In this document: one piece after another, positions 1-5,216 of the stretch
Position numbering within the stretch: the first letter of the stretch is position 1
Layout: every line of letters starts with the position of its first letter
Source of the DNA: Bacteroidetes bacterium UBA7688
Lineage (GTDB): Bacteria; Bacteroidota; Bacteroidia; Chitinophagales; Chitinophagaceae
Assembly (NCBI GenBank): GCA_002482815.1
Contig: DLGS01000009.1
Coordinates: forward strand, 1 to 5,216
Direction of reading: 5' to 3'
DNA: 5,216 bases
The notes under the pieces: model-generated
Seen by the model: only the letters and a program-made list of their open reading frames with translations
Database searches by the model: none
Told to the model about the DNA's origin: nothing
Position numbers and translations under genes: made by a program

Positions 1-454
1 TGATGGTGGTATCCGTTATACCGGCGATATGGTAAAGGCTATTGCAGCCGGTGCCAACTGTGTAATGGCTGGTTCTATTTTTGCCGGTACGGAAGAAAGT
101 CCGGGCGAAACAATTATCTACGAAGGCCGTAAATTCAAATCTTACCGCGGAATGGGTTCTGTGGAAGCAATGAAAGAAGGTTCCAGCGACCGTTATTTCC
201 AGGATGTGGAAGCAGATATTAAAAAATTAGTTCCGGAAGGTATTGTCGGCCGCGTACCTTACAAAGGCAACCTGAGTGAAATCATGCAACAATTCGTTGG
301 CGGACTAAGAGCAGGAATGGGATATTGCGGAGCAAAAGATATTAAAGCTTTGCAGGAACAATCTCAGTTTGTGCGCATTACAGCAGCATCAATGGCGGAA
401 AGTCATCCGCACAATGTGGTGATTACAAAGGAGGCGCCGAATTACAGTAGATAA
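1..454 (+). CDS. guaB: Inosine-5'-monophosphate dehydrogenase, C-terminal part (5' end outside window)
   Basis: IMP dehydrogenase oxidises IMP to XMP with NAD+, the committed step of GMP synthesis, in the cytoplasm. The frame is open from position 2, so the gene begins upstream. The visible 150 residues are the last third of the TIM-barrel catalytic domain. They begin with the IMP phosphate-binding DGGIRYTGD segment, followed by AGTEESPGE and YRGMGS. The DRYFQ segment (Arg-Tyr codons at 191-196) corresponds to the catalytic Arg-Tyr dyad of the mobile flap, followed by EGIVGRVPYKG and the GLRAGMGYCGA helix. The protein ends in ESHPHNVVITKEAPNYSR, the usual bacterial C terminus, so the 3' end is intact. 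The catalytic cysteine loop and the CBS domains would lie upstream and cannot be checked. No strong terminator follows; a weak long-loop pairing is described under the repeat at 460-487. Confidence 0.97.
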   Translation, partial: DGGIRYTGDMVKAIAAGANCVMAGSIFAGTEESPGETIIYEGRKFKSYRGMGSVEAMKEGSSDRYFQDVEADIKKLVPEGIVGRVPYKGNLSEIMQQFVGGLRAGMGYCGAKDIKALQEQSQFVRITAASMAESHPHNVVITKEAPNYSR

Positions 455-459
455 GAAAG

Positions 460-487
460 ATTGAAGACGCAAGATTAAAGACGCAAG
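460..487. repeat. Two tandem 14-bp units between guaB and fbaB
   Basis: Positions 460-473 (ATTGAAGACGCAAG) and 474-487 (ATTAAAGACGCAAG) are adjacent 14-bp units that differ at one base. The sequence AGATTGAAGA at 458-467 can also pair with TCTTCAGTCT at 505-514. That gives ten base pairs including one G-T wobble, with a 37-nt loop, followed by T-rich sequence. The pairing could serve as a weak terminator for guaB, but the stem is AT-rich and the loop long. I recall GACGCAAGA-type sequences as common intergenic elements in Bacteroidota genomes, but that could not be checked here. Confidence 0.6.
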
Positions 488-545
488 ACAACAGCTTATT
501 GAAATCTTCAGTCTATTATCTTATATCTTTTGTCTAAAAAAAAGT

Positions 546-553
546 TACTTTTG
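546..553 (+). promoter_or_regulatory. Putative Bacteroidota -7 promoter element upstream of fbaB
   Basis: TACTTTTG is an exact match to the Bacteroidota consensus TAnnTTTG recognised by the primary sigma factor of this phylum. Transcription would start about six bases further on, giving a leader of roughly 30 nt before the fbaB ATG at 590. The -33 element is unclear: the nearest TTTTG (528-532) is only 13 bp upstream, shorter than the usual spacing of about 19. The leader is AT-rich and has no Shine-Dalgarno sequence, which is normal for this phylum. Confidence 0.55.
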
Positions 554-589
554 CAAAATTATTTTTAAAAATATTATATAGCATATACA

Positions 590-1648
590 ATGGCATCACA
601 GAAAATTCAGGAATTACTAGGCGACCAGGCCGCTTTTTATTTGGATCATAAGTGTACAACAATTGACAAATCAATGTTGCACTTGCCTTCTTCAACTTTT
701 ACAGATGATGTTTGGATGCATTCCAACCGCAATATTCAAACACTTCGCAGTATTGAAGCGTTAAACAATCACGGTCGTTTGGCTGGAACCGGTTATGTTT
801 CAATTCTTCCTGTTGACCAGGGTATTGAGCATAGTGCAGGTGCATCTTTCGCTCCGAATCCAATTTATTTTGATCCTGAAAATATCGTGAAACTGGCTAT
901 GGAAGGTGGTTGTAACGCTGTTTGCTCCACTTTTGGTGTATTGGGAAATGTAGCGCGTAAATACGCACACAAAATTCCTTTTATCGTTAAAGTAAATCAC
1001 AACGAATTTCTTTCTTACCCAAATGCTTATGATCAGATTATGTTCGGTCAGATCAAAGATGCATGGAATATGGGTGCTACTGCAATCGGTGCTACCATTT
1101 ATTTTGGTTCACCAGAAAGCAATCGTCAGATTGTAGAGGTGGCTAAAGCGTTTGAGTATGCGCACGAATTGGGTATGGCTACGGTATTGTGGTGCTATTT
1201 GCGCAGCAACGACTTCAAGAAAGATGGTGTGGACTATCACGCTGCTGCTGACCTTACAGCGCAGGCTAATCATTTGGGTGTAACTATCCAGGCGGATATT
1301 ATCAAACAAAAATTGCCAACAAACAATGGCGGATATAATGCTATCACTGTGGGTAAAACACATAAAGATGTTTACGCAAAACTGACTACAGATCATCCGA
1401 TTGATTTGACCCGTTACCAGGTTGCGAATTGCTACATGGGCCGCGTTGGTCTGATCAACTCAGGTGGAGAATCTAAAGGTGCTACTGACCTTGCAGAAGC
1501 AGTAATGACAGCTGTTGTAAACAAACGTGCCGGTGGTATGGGGCTTATCAGTGGTCGTAAAGCATTCCAGAAAGATATGAAAGTGGGTGTTGAATTGTTG
1601 AACACAATTCAAGATGTTTATCTTGACAACAGCATTACAATTGCTTAA
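590..1648 (+). CDS. fbaB: Class I fructose-bisphosphate aldolase (FbaB/DhnA type)
   Basis: This 352-residue cytoplasmic enzyme reversibly cleaves fructose 1,6-bisphosphate into dihydroxyacetone phosphate and glyceraldehyde 3-phosphate in glycolysis and gluconeogenesis. Its length fits E. coli FbaB (about 350 residues), and from about residue 230 to the C terminus it is very similar to FbaB as I remember it. The single TIM-barrel domain shows PVDQGIEH (residues 74-81), with an active-site Asp, and KVNHNEF (134-140). QADIIKQKLP contains Lys239, the expected Schiff-base lysine. CYMGRVGLINSGG (281-293) and KRAGGMGLISGRKAF (312-326) form the phosphate-binding end. The use of a lysine separates it from zinc-dependent class II aldolases. 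The ATG at 590 lies about 36 bp after the -7 element and gives the expected N terminus. A strong terminator follows, so it is probably transcribed alone. Confidence 0.95.
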   Translation: MASQKIQELLGDQAAFYLDHKCTTIDKSMLHLPSSTFTDDVWMHSNRNIQTLRSIEALNNHGRLAGTGYVSILPVDQGIEHSAGASFAPNPIYFDPENIVKLAMEGGCNAVCSTFGVLGNVARKYAHKIPFIVKVNHNEFLSYPNAYDQIMFGQIKDAWNMGATAIGATIYFGSPESNRQIVEVAKAFEYAHELGMATVLWCYLRSNDFKKDGVDYHAAADLTAQANHLGVTIQADIIKQKLPTNNGGYNAITVGKTHKDVYAKLTTDHPIDLTRYQVANCYMGRVGLINSGGESKGATDLAEAVMTAVVNKRAGGMGLISGRKAFQKDMKVGVELLNTIQDVYLDNSITIA

Positions 1649-1671
1649 TTATTATATTATTTATTAAATGC

Positions 1672-1705
1672 AAAAATGGCTGCTTCATCCGGAGCGGCCA
1701 TTTTT
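1672..1705 (+). terminator. Intrinsic terminator of fbaB
   Basis: Positions 1672-1686 and 1691-1705 form an uninterrupted 15-bp stem with two G-U wobbles (1681-1696 and 1685-1692) around the tetraloop ATCC. The stem base is A5 paired with T5, giving the A-tract/U-tract shape of a rho-independent terminator. It begins 23 bp after the fbaB stop codon. The stem reads similarly on the other strand, but no minus-strand gene ends here. The hairpin contains the ATG at 1676 that the longest prmA frame would use, which argues against that start. Confidence 0.85.
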
Positions 1706-1723
1706 ACTATAAAATTTTCAACA

Positions 1724-2545
1724 TTGAATTATTATCAGTTAACTATACCATCTGCAGTTTCCGAAAATCGTGATTTATTAATAGCAGCGCTTACAGAAGC
1801 GGGCATTGAAGGATTTGAAGAACACGCAACACATTTGATTGCGTTTGTGTCAGAAGCAGATTATAAAGAAGCAGAGATTAATGCTGTACTGAATGAATCA
1901 GGCCTGAAAGCTGATATGGAAACCATTGCTCCACGCAATTGGAATGCGGAATGGGAAGCTGATTTTGAACCGGTAATTATTGGTGATTTTTGTACGATAC
2001 GGGCACACTTTCATGCCATTCCTGCTTCTACAAAGTATGATATTGTTATTACGCCCAAAATGTCTTTTGGAACAGGGCATCATGCCACCACGCACCTGAT
2101 GGTAGCGCAAATGGAGGAAATTGATTTCAACAATAAAAGTGTGTTCGATTTCGGTACAGGAACCGGTGTGCTGGCTATTCTTGCTGAAAAGTTGGGTGCA
2201 AGGAAAGTTGTAGCTATTGACAATGATGAATGGTCTTATGAAAATACAAAAGAGAATATCCAGCTCAATAATTGCAACCATATCGATGTGAGCATGGATG
2301 GGATTGAAACGCTTACCGGCAAACATTCTTTCGATATTGTTTTAGCCAATATTAATCGGCATATTCTCCTTAATTATATGGAAACAATGCACGGTTTACT
2401 ATCTGCTAATGGTACTTTGCTGATGAGTGGTTTGTTGTCTGAGGACGAAACAATGGTGAGCAAATCAGCTATTGATGCAGGTTTTACTATCCGGAAAGTG
2501 AATACGCGAAACAACTGGATAACCATTTTGTGTAAGAAATCCTAA
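1724..2545 (+). CDS. prmA: Ribosomal protein L11 methyltransferase
   Basis: PrmA uses S-adenosylmethionine to methylate amino groups of ribosomal protein L11 in the cytoplasm. With a TTG start at 1724 the protein has 273 residues and begins (M)NYYQLTIP, which lines up with the MPWIQLKL start of E. coli PrmA. The frame stays open to an ATG at 1676, but that adds 16 unconserved residues encoded by the fbaB terminator hairpin. An N-terminal alpha/beta substrate-recognition domain carries NWNAEWE (residues 72-78). The linker motif MSFGTGHHATT (113-123) matches the family's FGTGTHPTT. The methyltransferase domain has the SAM-binding VFDFGTGTGVLAI (from residue 140), the acidic IDND (165-168) and LANINRHILL (207-216), equivalent to E. 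coli VANILAGPL. Only 18 nt separate the start from the upstream hairpin and no good promoter is visible, so it may depend on read-through from fbaB or a promoter inside it. Confidence 0.93.
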   Translation: MNYYQLTIPSAVSENRDLLIAALTEAGIEGFEEHATHLIAFVSEADYKEAEINAVLNESGLKADMETIAPRNWNAEWEADFEPVIIGDFCTIRAHFHAIPASTKYDIVITPKMSFGTGHHATTHLMVAQMEEIDFNNKSVFDFGTGTGVLAILAEKLGARKVVAIDNDEWSYENTKENIQLNNCNHIDVSMDGIETLTGKHSFDIVLANINRHILLNYMETMHGLLSANGTLLMSGLLSEDETMVSKSAIDAGFTIRKVNTRNNWITILCKKS

Positions 2546-4383
2546 CCCAATAAACTGTCAAGATCTTCTTTTGGCATCACGCCAAAAACTTTTTTTCCGT
2601 TCGGTGTAAATTCAGGTTGGCTGCAGGCAAATAATTCGTCTATCAGTGCCTGCTGGTTTTCCGGCTGGAAATAATCTGTTTGTGCAAGGGCCATCCTGCG
2701 GGCGATTTTTACCAACATAGCATGTGCATTCACTTCTGTAGCTTTATTGCTTTCGTTTTTGCTGTGTTCCAGCAGTTCATCCAATATGTTTTTTTCTTCG
2801 CCGGCAGTCATTCCCGAAGGAATACCTTGTACGACAAAAGTATTTTTACCAAAATGACTGATATCAAAACCTATCCTGGCCAGGTCGGGCAATAGCGACA
2901 ACAATAATGGTTCGTCCTGCGGTATTACTTCGTAATTCAAGGGAAATAATACCCTTTGGGAAGCAGTCTTTCCATCTTCCCATTGGCTCATTAACCGTTC
3001 ATACCAAATCCTTTCCTGTGCCCTGCGGATATGGATATACATCAGTCCCGATTTGACGGTTGTGACCAGCATGGAACCCTGAACAAGCAGAATGTTTTGT
3101 TTATTGCTGCCTCCGCTCAGGGTAGATTTTTGTTGTACTGCAGATGGTAAATTGGCCTGAATCTCCGCCTGTGTCATATTCTTTTCGGGAAGGTGCCCTG
3201 CAATTTCATACACCTCTTTCCAGCGGTTAAGACCATCTTTTTTATCGATAAAATGTGCCTGGTTTTTCTGGCTGAAACTATTGCTCAGATAGCTGCTACG
3301 TGCTGCATCCACATCCTGCTGGCTTTGGGGCAACTGAACAGAGGGTAATTGCTGAATCTCACTACTCAGTGAAAAGTCCAGCGAAGGTGCAATATTATTT
3401 CTGGCCAATGCATGTTTTACCGATGCATTCAGATAAGCATACATCAGTTGATCATCTTCGAATTTTACTTCCTGTTTGGTTGGGTGCACATTCACATCTA
3501 CTCTTGCCGGATCCAGTTCCAGGAATAAAATATAAAACGGAAAAAGATCTTTCGGAATCAAACCATCATATGCCTGTACGAGGGCGTGATTCAAATAATT
3601 GCTCCTGATAAAGCGGTTGTTCAGGAAGAAATATTGCATTCCCCTGGTTTTGGTTGCCGCATCAGGTTTTCCAACAAAGCCATGAATATTCAGGAAATCC
3701 GTTTGCTCGGAAACAGGTACCAGTTTTTTCTCATAACTATTGCCGAAAAGGGCTACAATTCTTGCTTTCAGGCTGCCGGATTGCAAATGATATTGTTCTG
3801 TCCCGTTGCTGAAATAACGGAAAGCTACAGCCGGATGCGCCAAAGCGATACGGGTAAACTCGTCAACAATGTTGCGTAGTTCGGTGGTGTTGCTTTTCAG
3901 GAAATTGCGCCGTGCAGGCACATTAAAGAACAAATTCTTCAGCATAATATTCGTTCCAAATGCAGCAGCGCAGGGCTCCTGGCTCAGCACTTCCGAACCT
4001 TCAATGATAATTTGCGAACCAACTTCATCTTCACCACGGCGTGTCTTTAGTTCCATTTGAGCGACAGCAGCCATCGATGCCAGGGCTTCGCCCCTAAAAC
4101 CCATTGTGCGGATAGAAAACAGGTCTTCTATTTTTTGAATCTTGGAAGTGGCGTGACGCTCAAAGCTCATTCGTGCGTCTGTTGGCGACATCCCTTTACC
4201 ATTATCAATCACCTGGATCAATTCTTTTCCGGCATCTTTTATGACAAGCTGAATTTCTGTGGCACCGGCATCTACCGCATTCTCCAGCAATTCCTTTACA
4301 GCTGAGGCTGGTCGTTGAATGACTTCGCCTGCAGCAATCTGGTTGGCTATATGATCGGAAAGGAGGTTAATGATATCAGGCAC
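2542..4383 (-). CDS. mutL: DNA mismatch repair protein MutL
   Basis: MutL is an ATP-driven homodimer that links mismatch recognition by MutS to strand removal. A GTG start at 4383 gives 613 residues beginning (M)PDIINLL, the standard MutL N terminus. The frame extends to a TTG at 4416, which would add 11 unconserved residues, and no ATG is available near this end. The GHKL ATPase motifs are complete: ELLENAVDAGA (catalytic Glu34, Asn35), DNGKGM (60-65), HATSKI (77-82) and GFRGEAL (95-101). NVPARR (154-159) and the transducer-domain HPTKQEVKF (300-308) follow. After a Gln/Ser-rich linker (about 330-430) comes the dimerisation domain, where the endonuclease motif DQHAxxExxxxE reads HIRRAQERIWYE (451-462) and the usual CPHGRP-like site reads TPNGKK (593-598). 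Nicking activity therefore looks absent or altered. The stop overlaps that of convergent prmA by 4 bp. Confidence 0.95.
   Translation of the reverse strand: MPDIINLLSDHIANQIAAGEVIQRPASAVKELLENAVDAGATEIQLVIKDAGKELIQVIDNGKGMSPTDARMSFERHATSKIQKIEDLFSIRTMGFRGEALASMAAVAQMELKTRRGEDEVGSQIIIEGSEVLSQEPCAAAFGTNIMLKNLFFNVPARRNFLKSNTTELRNIVDEFTRIALAHPAVAFRYFSNGTEQYHLQSGSLKARIVALFGNSYEKKLVPVSEQTDFLNIHGFVGKPDAATKTRGMQYFFLNNRFIRSNYLNHALVQAYDGLIPKDLFPFYILFLELDPARVDVNVHPTKQEVKFEDDQLMYAYLNASVKHALARNNIAPSLDFSLSSEIQQLPSVQLPQSQQDVDAARSSYLSNSFSQKNQAHFIDKKDGLNRWKEVYEIAGHLPEKNMTQAEIQANLPSAVQQKSTLSGGSNKQNILLVQGSMLVTTVKSGLMYIHIRRAQERIWYERLMSQWEDGKTASQRVLFPLNYEVIPQDEPLLLSLLPDLARIGFDISHFGKNTFVVQGIPSGMTAGEEKNILDELLEHSKNESNKATEVNAHAMLVKIARRMALAQTDYFQPENQQALIDELFACSQPEFTPNGKKVFGVMPKEDLDSLLG
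2569..2596 (+). terminator. Putative prmA terminator inside the 3' end of mutL
   Basis: TTTTGGC (2569-2575) and GCCAAAA (2581-2587) form a perfect 7-bp stem with a 5-nt loop. On the plus strand this is followed by AC and seven T residues (2590-2596). It lies 24 bp after the prmA stop and is antisense to the last codons of mutL. Only three pairs are G-C, so efficiency is uncertain. The same bases encode a KKVFGVMPKED segment of MutL, so the symmetry could be accidental. On the minus strand the hairpin is not followed by T residues, so it would act on prmA only. Confidence 0.5.
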
Positions 4384-4401
4384 GCAAAGTCGGATTTGCT
4401 G

Positions 4402-4409
4402 CGAAGATA
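4402..4409 (-). promoter_or_regulatory. Possible -7 element for mutL
   Basis: Read on the minus strand this is TATCTTCG, one mismatch from TAnnTTTG. Transcription would begin near 4396, about a dozen bases before the GTG at 4383 and downstream of the TTG at 4416. If real, it supports the GTG start. No convincing -33 TTTG lies at the right spacing, so this is tentative. Confidence 0.3.
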
Positions 4410-4450
4410 AACTCAATTTTCTTTTGATGAATTTGTTTTCACAATAGCTT

Positions 4451-4485
4451 TATATATAAAAATCCCCGCAATTTCTGCGGGGATT
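4451..4485 (-). terminator. Intrinsic terminator of the DUF937-like gene
   Basis: AATCCCCGCA (4461-4470) and TGCGGGGATT (4476-4485) form a perfect 10-bp, GC-rich stem with a 5-nt loop. Read on the minus strand it runs into a T tract and then alternating TA (4460-4451). There is no T run on the plus-strand side. It lies 30 bp downstream of the stop codon of the minus-strand gene at 4516-4965 and upstream of mutL, so the two genes are probably separate transcription units. Confidence 0.88.
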
Positions 4486-4515
4486 CAGATTGATGTAAAG
4501 TATCAGTCTATGGTA

Positions 4516-4965
4516 CTAAAAACCAAACATTTTAGTAACGTCTTTCAGGTCTACATCGCCGTCGCCATCTTTGTCCAATCCTGTTTTGCCCAACATAGAT
4601 GAAATGTTCGATAGATTCAGCCCGCCGGCGCCTGCTTGTCCATTTCCCTTGTTTAGCTGAGACAGTACGGTTGGAATTAAGGATGCGGCGATTCCTTTTG
4701 CAGCGTCACCATTTATACCAAATTTTTGCATGATATTTTGCACAAATCCATTCTGCATAAGTTGAGCTGCCGGGCTGTTGGGGTCATTTGCCAATTGAGC
4801 CACCTGATCGCCCTGGCCGTTTGCCATCATTCCTTTTATGGTGTCCATAATAGAACTTCCTGCAGATTGTAATACCGCATTGTTGTGCTCATTTGGCACA
4901 GCAGGGTTGTTGATCACAGACTCCTGTCCGCTGTTTTGCAGCATTTTCATTAAGTCTTCCAGCAT
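4516..4965 (-). CDS. Small DUF937/YidB-like protein with a C-terminal EF-hand-type loop
   Basis: This 149-residue protein has no known enzymatic role that I can name. The N terminus MLEDLMKMLQNSGQ, the NNPAVPNEHNNAVLQ segment (19-33), SSIMDTIKGMM (37-47) and the GINGDAAKGIAASLIPTVLSQL stretch (83-104) resemble Bacteroidota proteins of the DUF937/YidB-like group. These are helical proteins rich in Gly, Asn and Gln. Residues 107-119 are a Gly-rich linker. Residues 131-142, DKDGDGDVDLKD (4540-4575), fit a calcium-binding EF-hand or dockerin-type loop, with Asp at loop positions 1, 3, 5, 9 and 12, Gly at 6 and a hydrophobic residue at 8. No signal peptide is seen. The frame is open to an ATG at 5064, but those 33 residues are Cys/Tyr-rich and unlike the family. 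The ATG at 4965, after an A-rich leader, is preferred. A weak promoter candidate is TATATTG at 5006-5000 with TTG 17 bp upstream. Family assignment is from memory. Confidence 0.75.
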   Translation of the reverse strand: MLEDLMKMLQNSGQESVINNPAVPNEHNNAVLQSAGSSIMDTIKGMMANGQGDQVAQLANDPNSPAAQLMQNGFVQNIMQKFGINGDAAKGIAASLIPTVLSQLNKGNGQAGAGGLNLSNISSMLGKTGLDKDGDGDVDLKDVTKMFGF

Positions 4966-5100
4966 TTTTTTGATTTTAATTGTGAGGTTGTACAGTATGC
5001 AATATACCCAAAATCGTGCCATGCAATGTTCGGGATATAAAATAATTAAAACCTTACGATACATTGTTTATGGGTATCTGCCATTCACTTTAAATTGCCT

Positions 5101-5108
5101 TAGGTTTG
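5101..5108 (+). promoter_or_regulatory. Putative -7 promoter element directly upstream of ytxJ
   Basis: TAGGTTTG matches the Bacteroidota TAnnTTTG consensus exactly and is followed by CA. Its last base is only five bases from the ATG at 5113, so the start of transcription would fall at or within a few bases of the start codon. The -33 position has only a weak TCTG (5076-5079) at a 21-bp spacing. Confidence 0.5.
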
Positions 5109-5112
5109 CAGT

Positions 5113-5216
5113 ATGAATTGGATACCCTTAACATCAGAAGCACAACTTGAAGAAATAAAAGAATTAAGCAACACAAAACCAGTTGTGATTTTTAAACACA
5201 GTACCCGTTGCAGCAT
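5113..5216 (+). CDS. ytxJ: Bacilliredoxin-like protein YtxJ, N-terminal part (3' end outside window)
   Basis: The first 34 codons encode MNWIPLTSEAQLEEIKELS followed by a KPVVIFKHSTRCS segment. This is the N terminus of the YtxJ/DUF2847 family, thioredoxin-fold proteins with a single active-site cysteine (here Cys33 in HSTRCS). They are assigned to the bacillithiol system, where they are thought to remove bacillithiol from modified protein cysteines in the cytoplasm. The KPVVIFKHST strand and the cysteine at the start of the following helix fit this fold, and there is no second Cys within the visible CxxC position that can be judged, because the window ends two bases into codon 35. The ATG at 5113 gives the family's MNWIPL start. 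The gene is divergent from the DUF937-like gene, with 147 bp between start codons. Confidence 0.82.
   Translation, partial: MNWIPLTSEAQLEEIKELSNTKPVVIFKHSTRCS

Noticed and set aside
800..1396. Minus-strand frames inside fbaB
   Set aside because: They are antisense to a strongly conserved aldolase and have no start context or homology of their own.
1668..1712. 14-codon frame starting at ATG 1668 ahead of prmA, a possible leader peptide
   Set aside because: It is made almost entirely of the terminator hairpin, has no recognisable regulatory codons, and is short enough to occur by chance.
1898..2326. Minus-strand 142-codon frame inside prmA
   Set aside because: It is a shadow of a well-supported gene; the product is rich in Ile, Cys and His and has no domain.
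4994..5006. Near-palindrome GTATGCAATATAC in the divergent intergenic region, a possible operator
   Set aside because: Only four bases per arm are symmetrical, which is easily expected by chance in AT-rich sequence.
4966..5064. 33-residue N-terminal extension of the DUF937-like protein
   Set aside because: It is unlike the family, rich in Tyr and Cys, and crosses the likely promoter region; the ATG at 4965 gives the expected MLEDLMK start.
4838..5116. Plus-strand 92-codon frame over the divergent region
   Set aside because: It is antisense to the start of the DUF937-like gene, overlaps the ytxJ start, and its product resembles no family I know.

Overview
The window looks like chromosomal DNA of a member of the Bacteroidota, most likely from the Chitinophagia. 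The reasons are a match to the Bacteroidota promoter element TAnnTTTG upstream of two genes, start codons without Shine-Dalgarno sequences, and protein features such as a DhnA-type class I aldolase, a Bacteroidota-style MutL and a YtxJ family protein. The lineage is an inference from sequence style and was not searched. Gene density is high, and there are no RNA genes, insertion sequences, CRISPR arrays or phage genes.

Layout, left to right. Positions 1-454 (+) hold the C-terminal part of IMP dehydrogenase (guaB). A 135-bp gap with a two-copy 14-bp tandem repeat and a TAnnTTTG promoter leads to a class I fructose-bisphosphate aldolase (fbaB, 590-1648, +). A strong intrinsic terminator follows at 1672-1705. 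Next is ribosomal protein L11 methyltransferase (prmA, +). The longest open frame puts its ATG inside that terminator, so a TTG at 1724 is preferred here. prmA meets mutL (-) tail to tail with a 4-bp overlap of stop codons, and a terminator-like hairpin for prmA lies inside the 3' end of mutL. mutL probably starts at a GTG (4383). Upstream of it lies the terminator of the next minus-strand gene. That gene (4516-4965) encodes a small DUF937/YidB-like protein with an EF-hand-type calcium loop at its C terminus. Divergent from it, a ytxJ-type bacilliredoxin gene starts at 5113 and runs off the window.

The genes are mostly housekeeping: GMP synthesis, glycolysis or gluconeogenesis, ribosome modification, mismatch repair and thiol redox. 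They look like separate transcription units, with terminators after fbaB, prmA and the DUF937-like gene. I see no evidence of a previously undescribed multi-gene system. The points worth a second look are two non-ATG start choices hidden by longer frames, the altered endonuclease motifs of MutL, the EF-hand tail on the DUF937-like protein, the nearly leaderless ytxJ promoter, and the very compact prmA/mutL junction.
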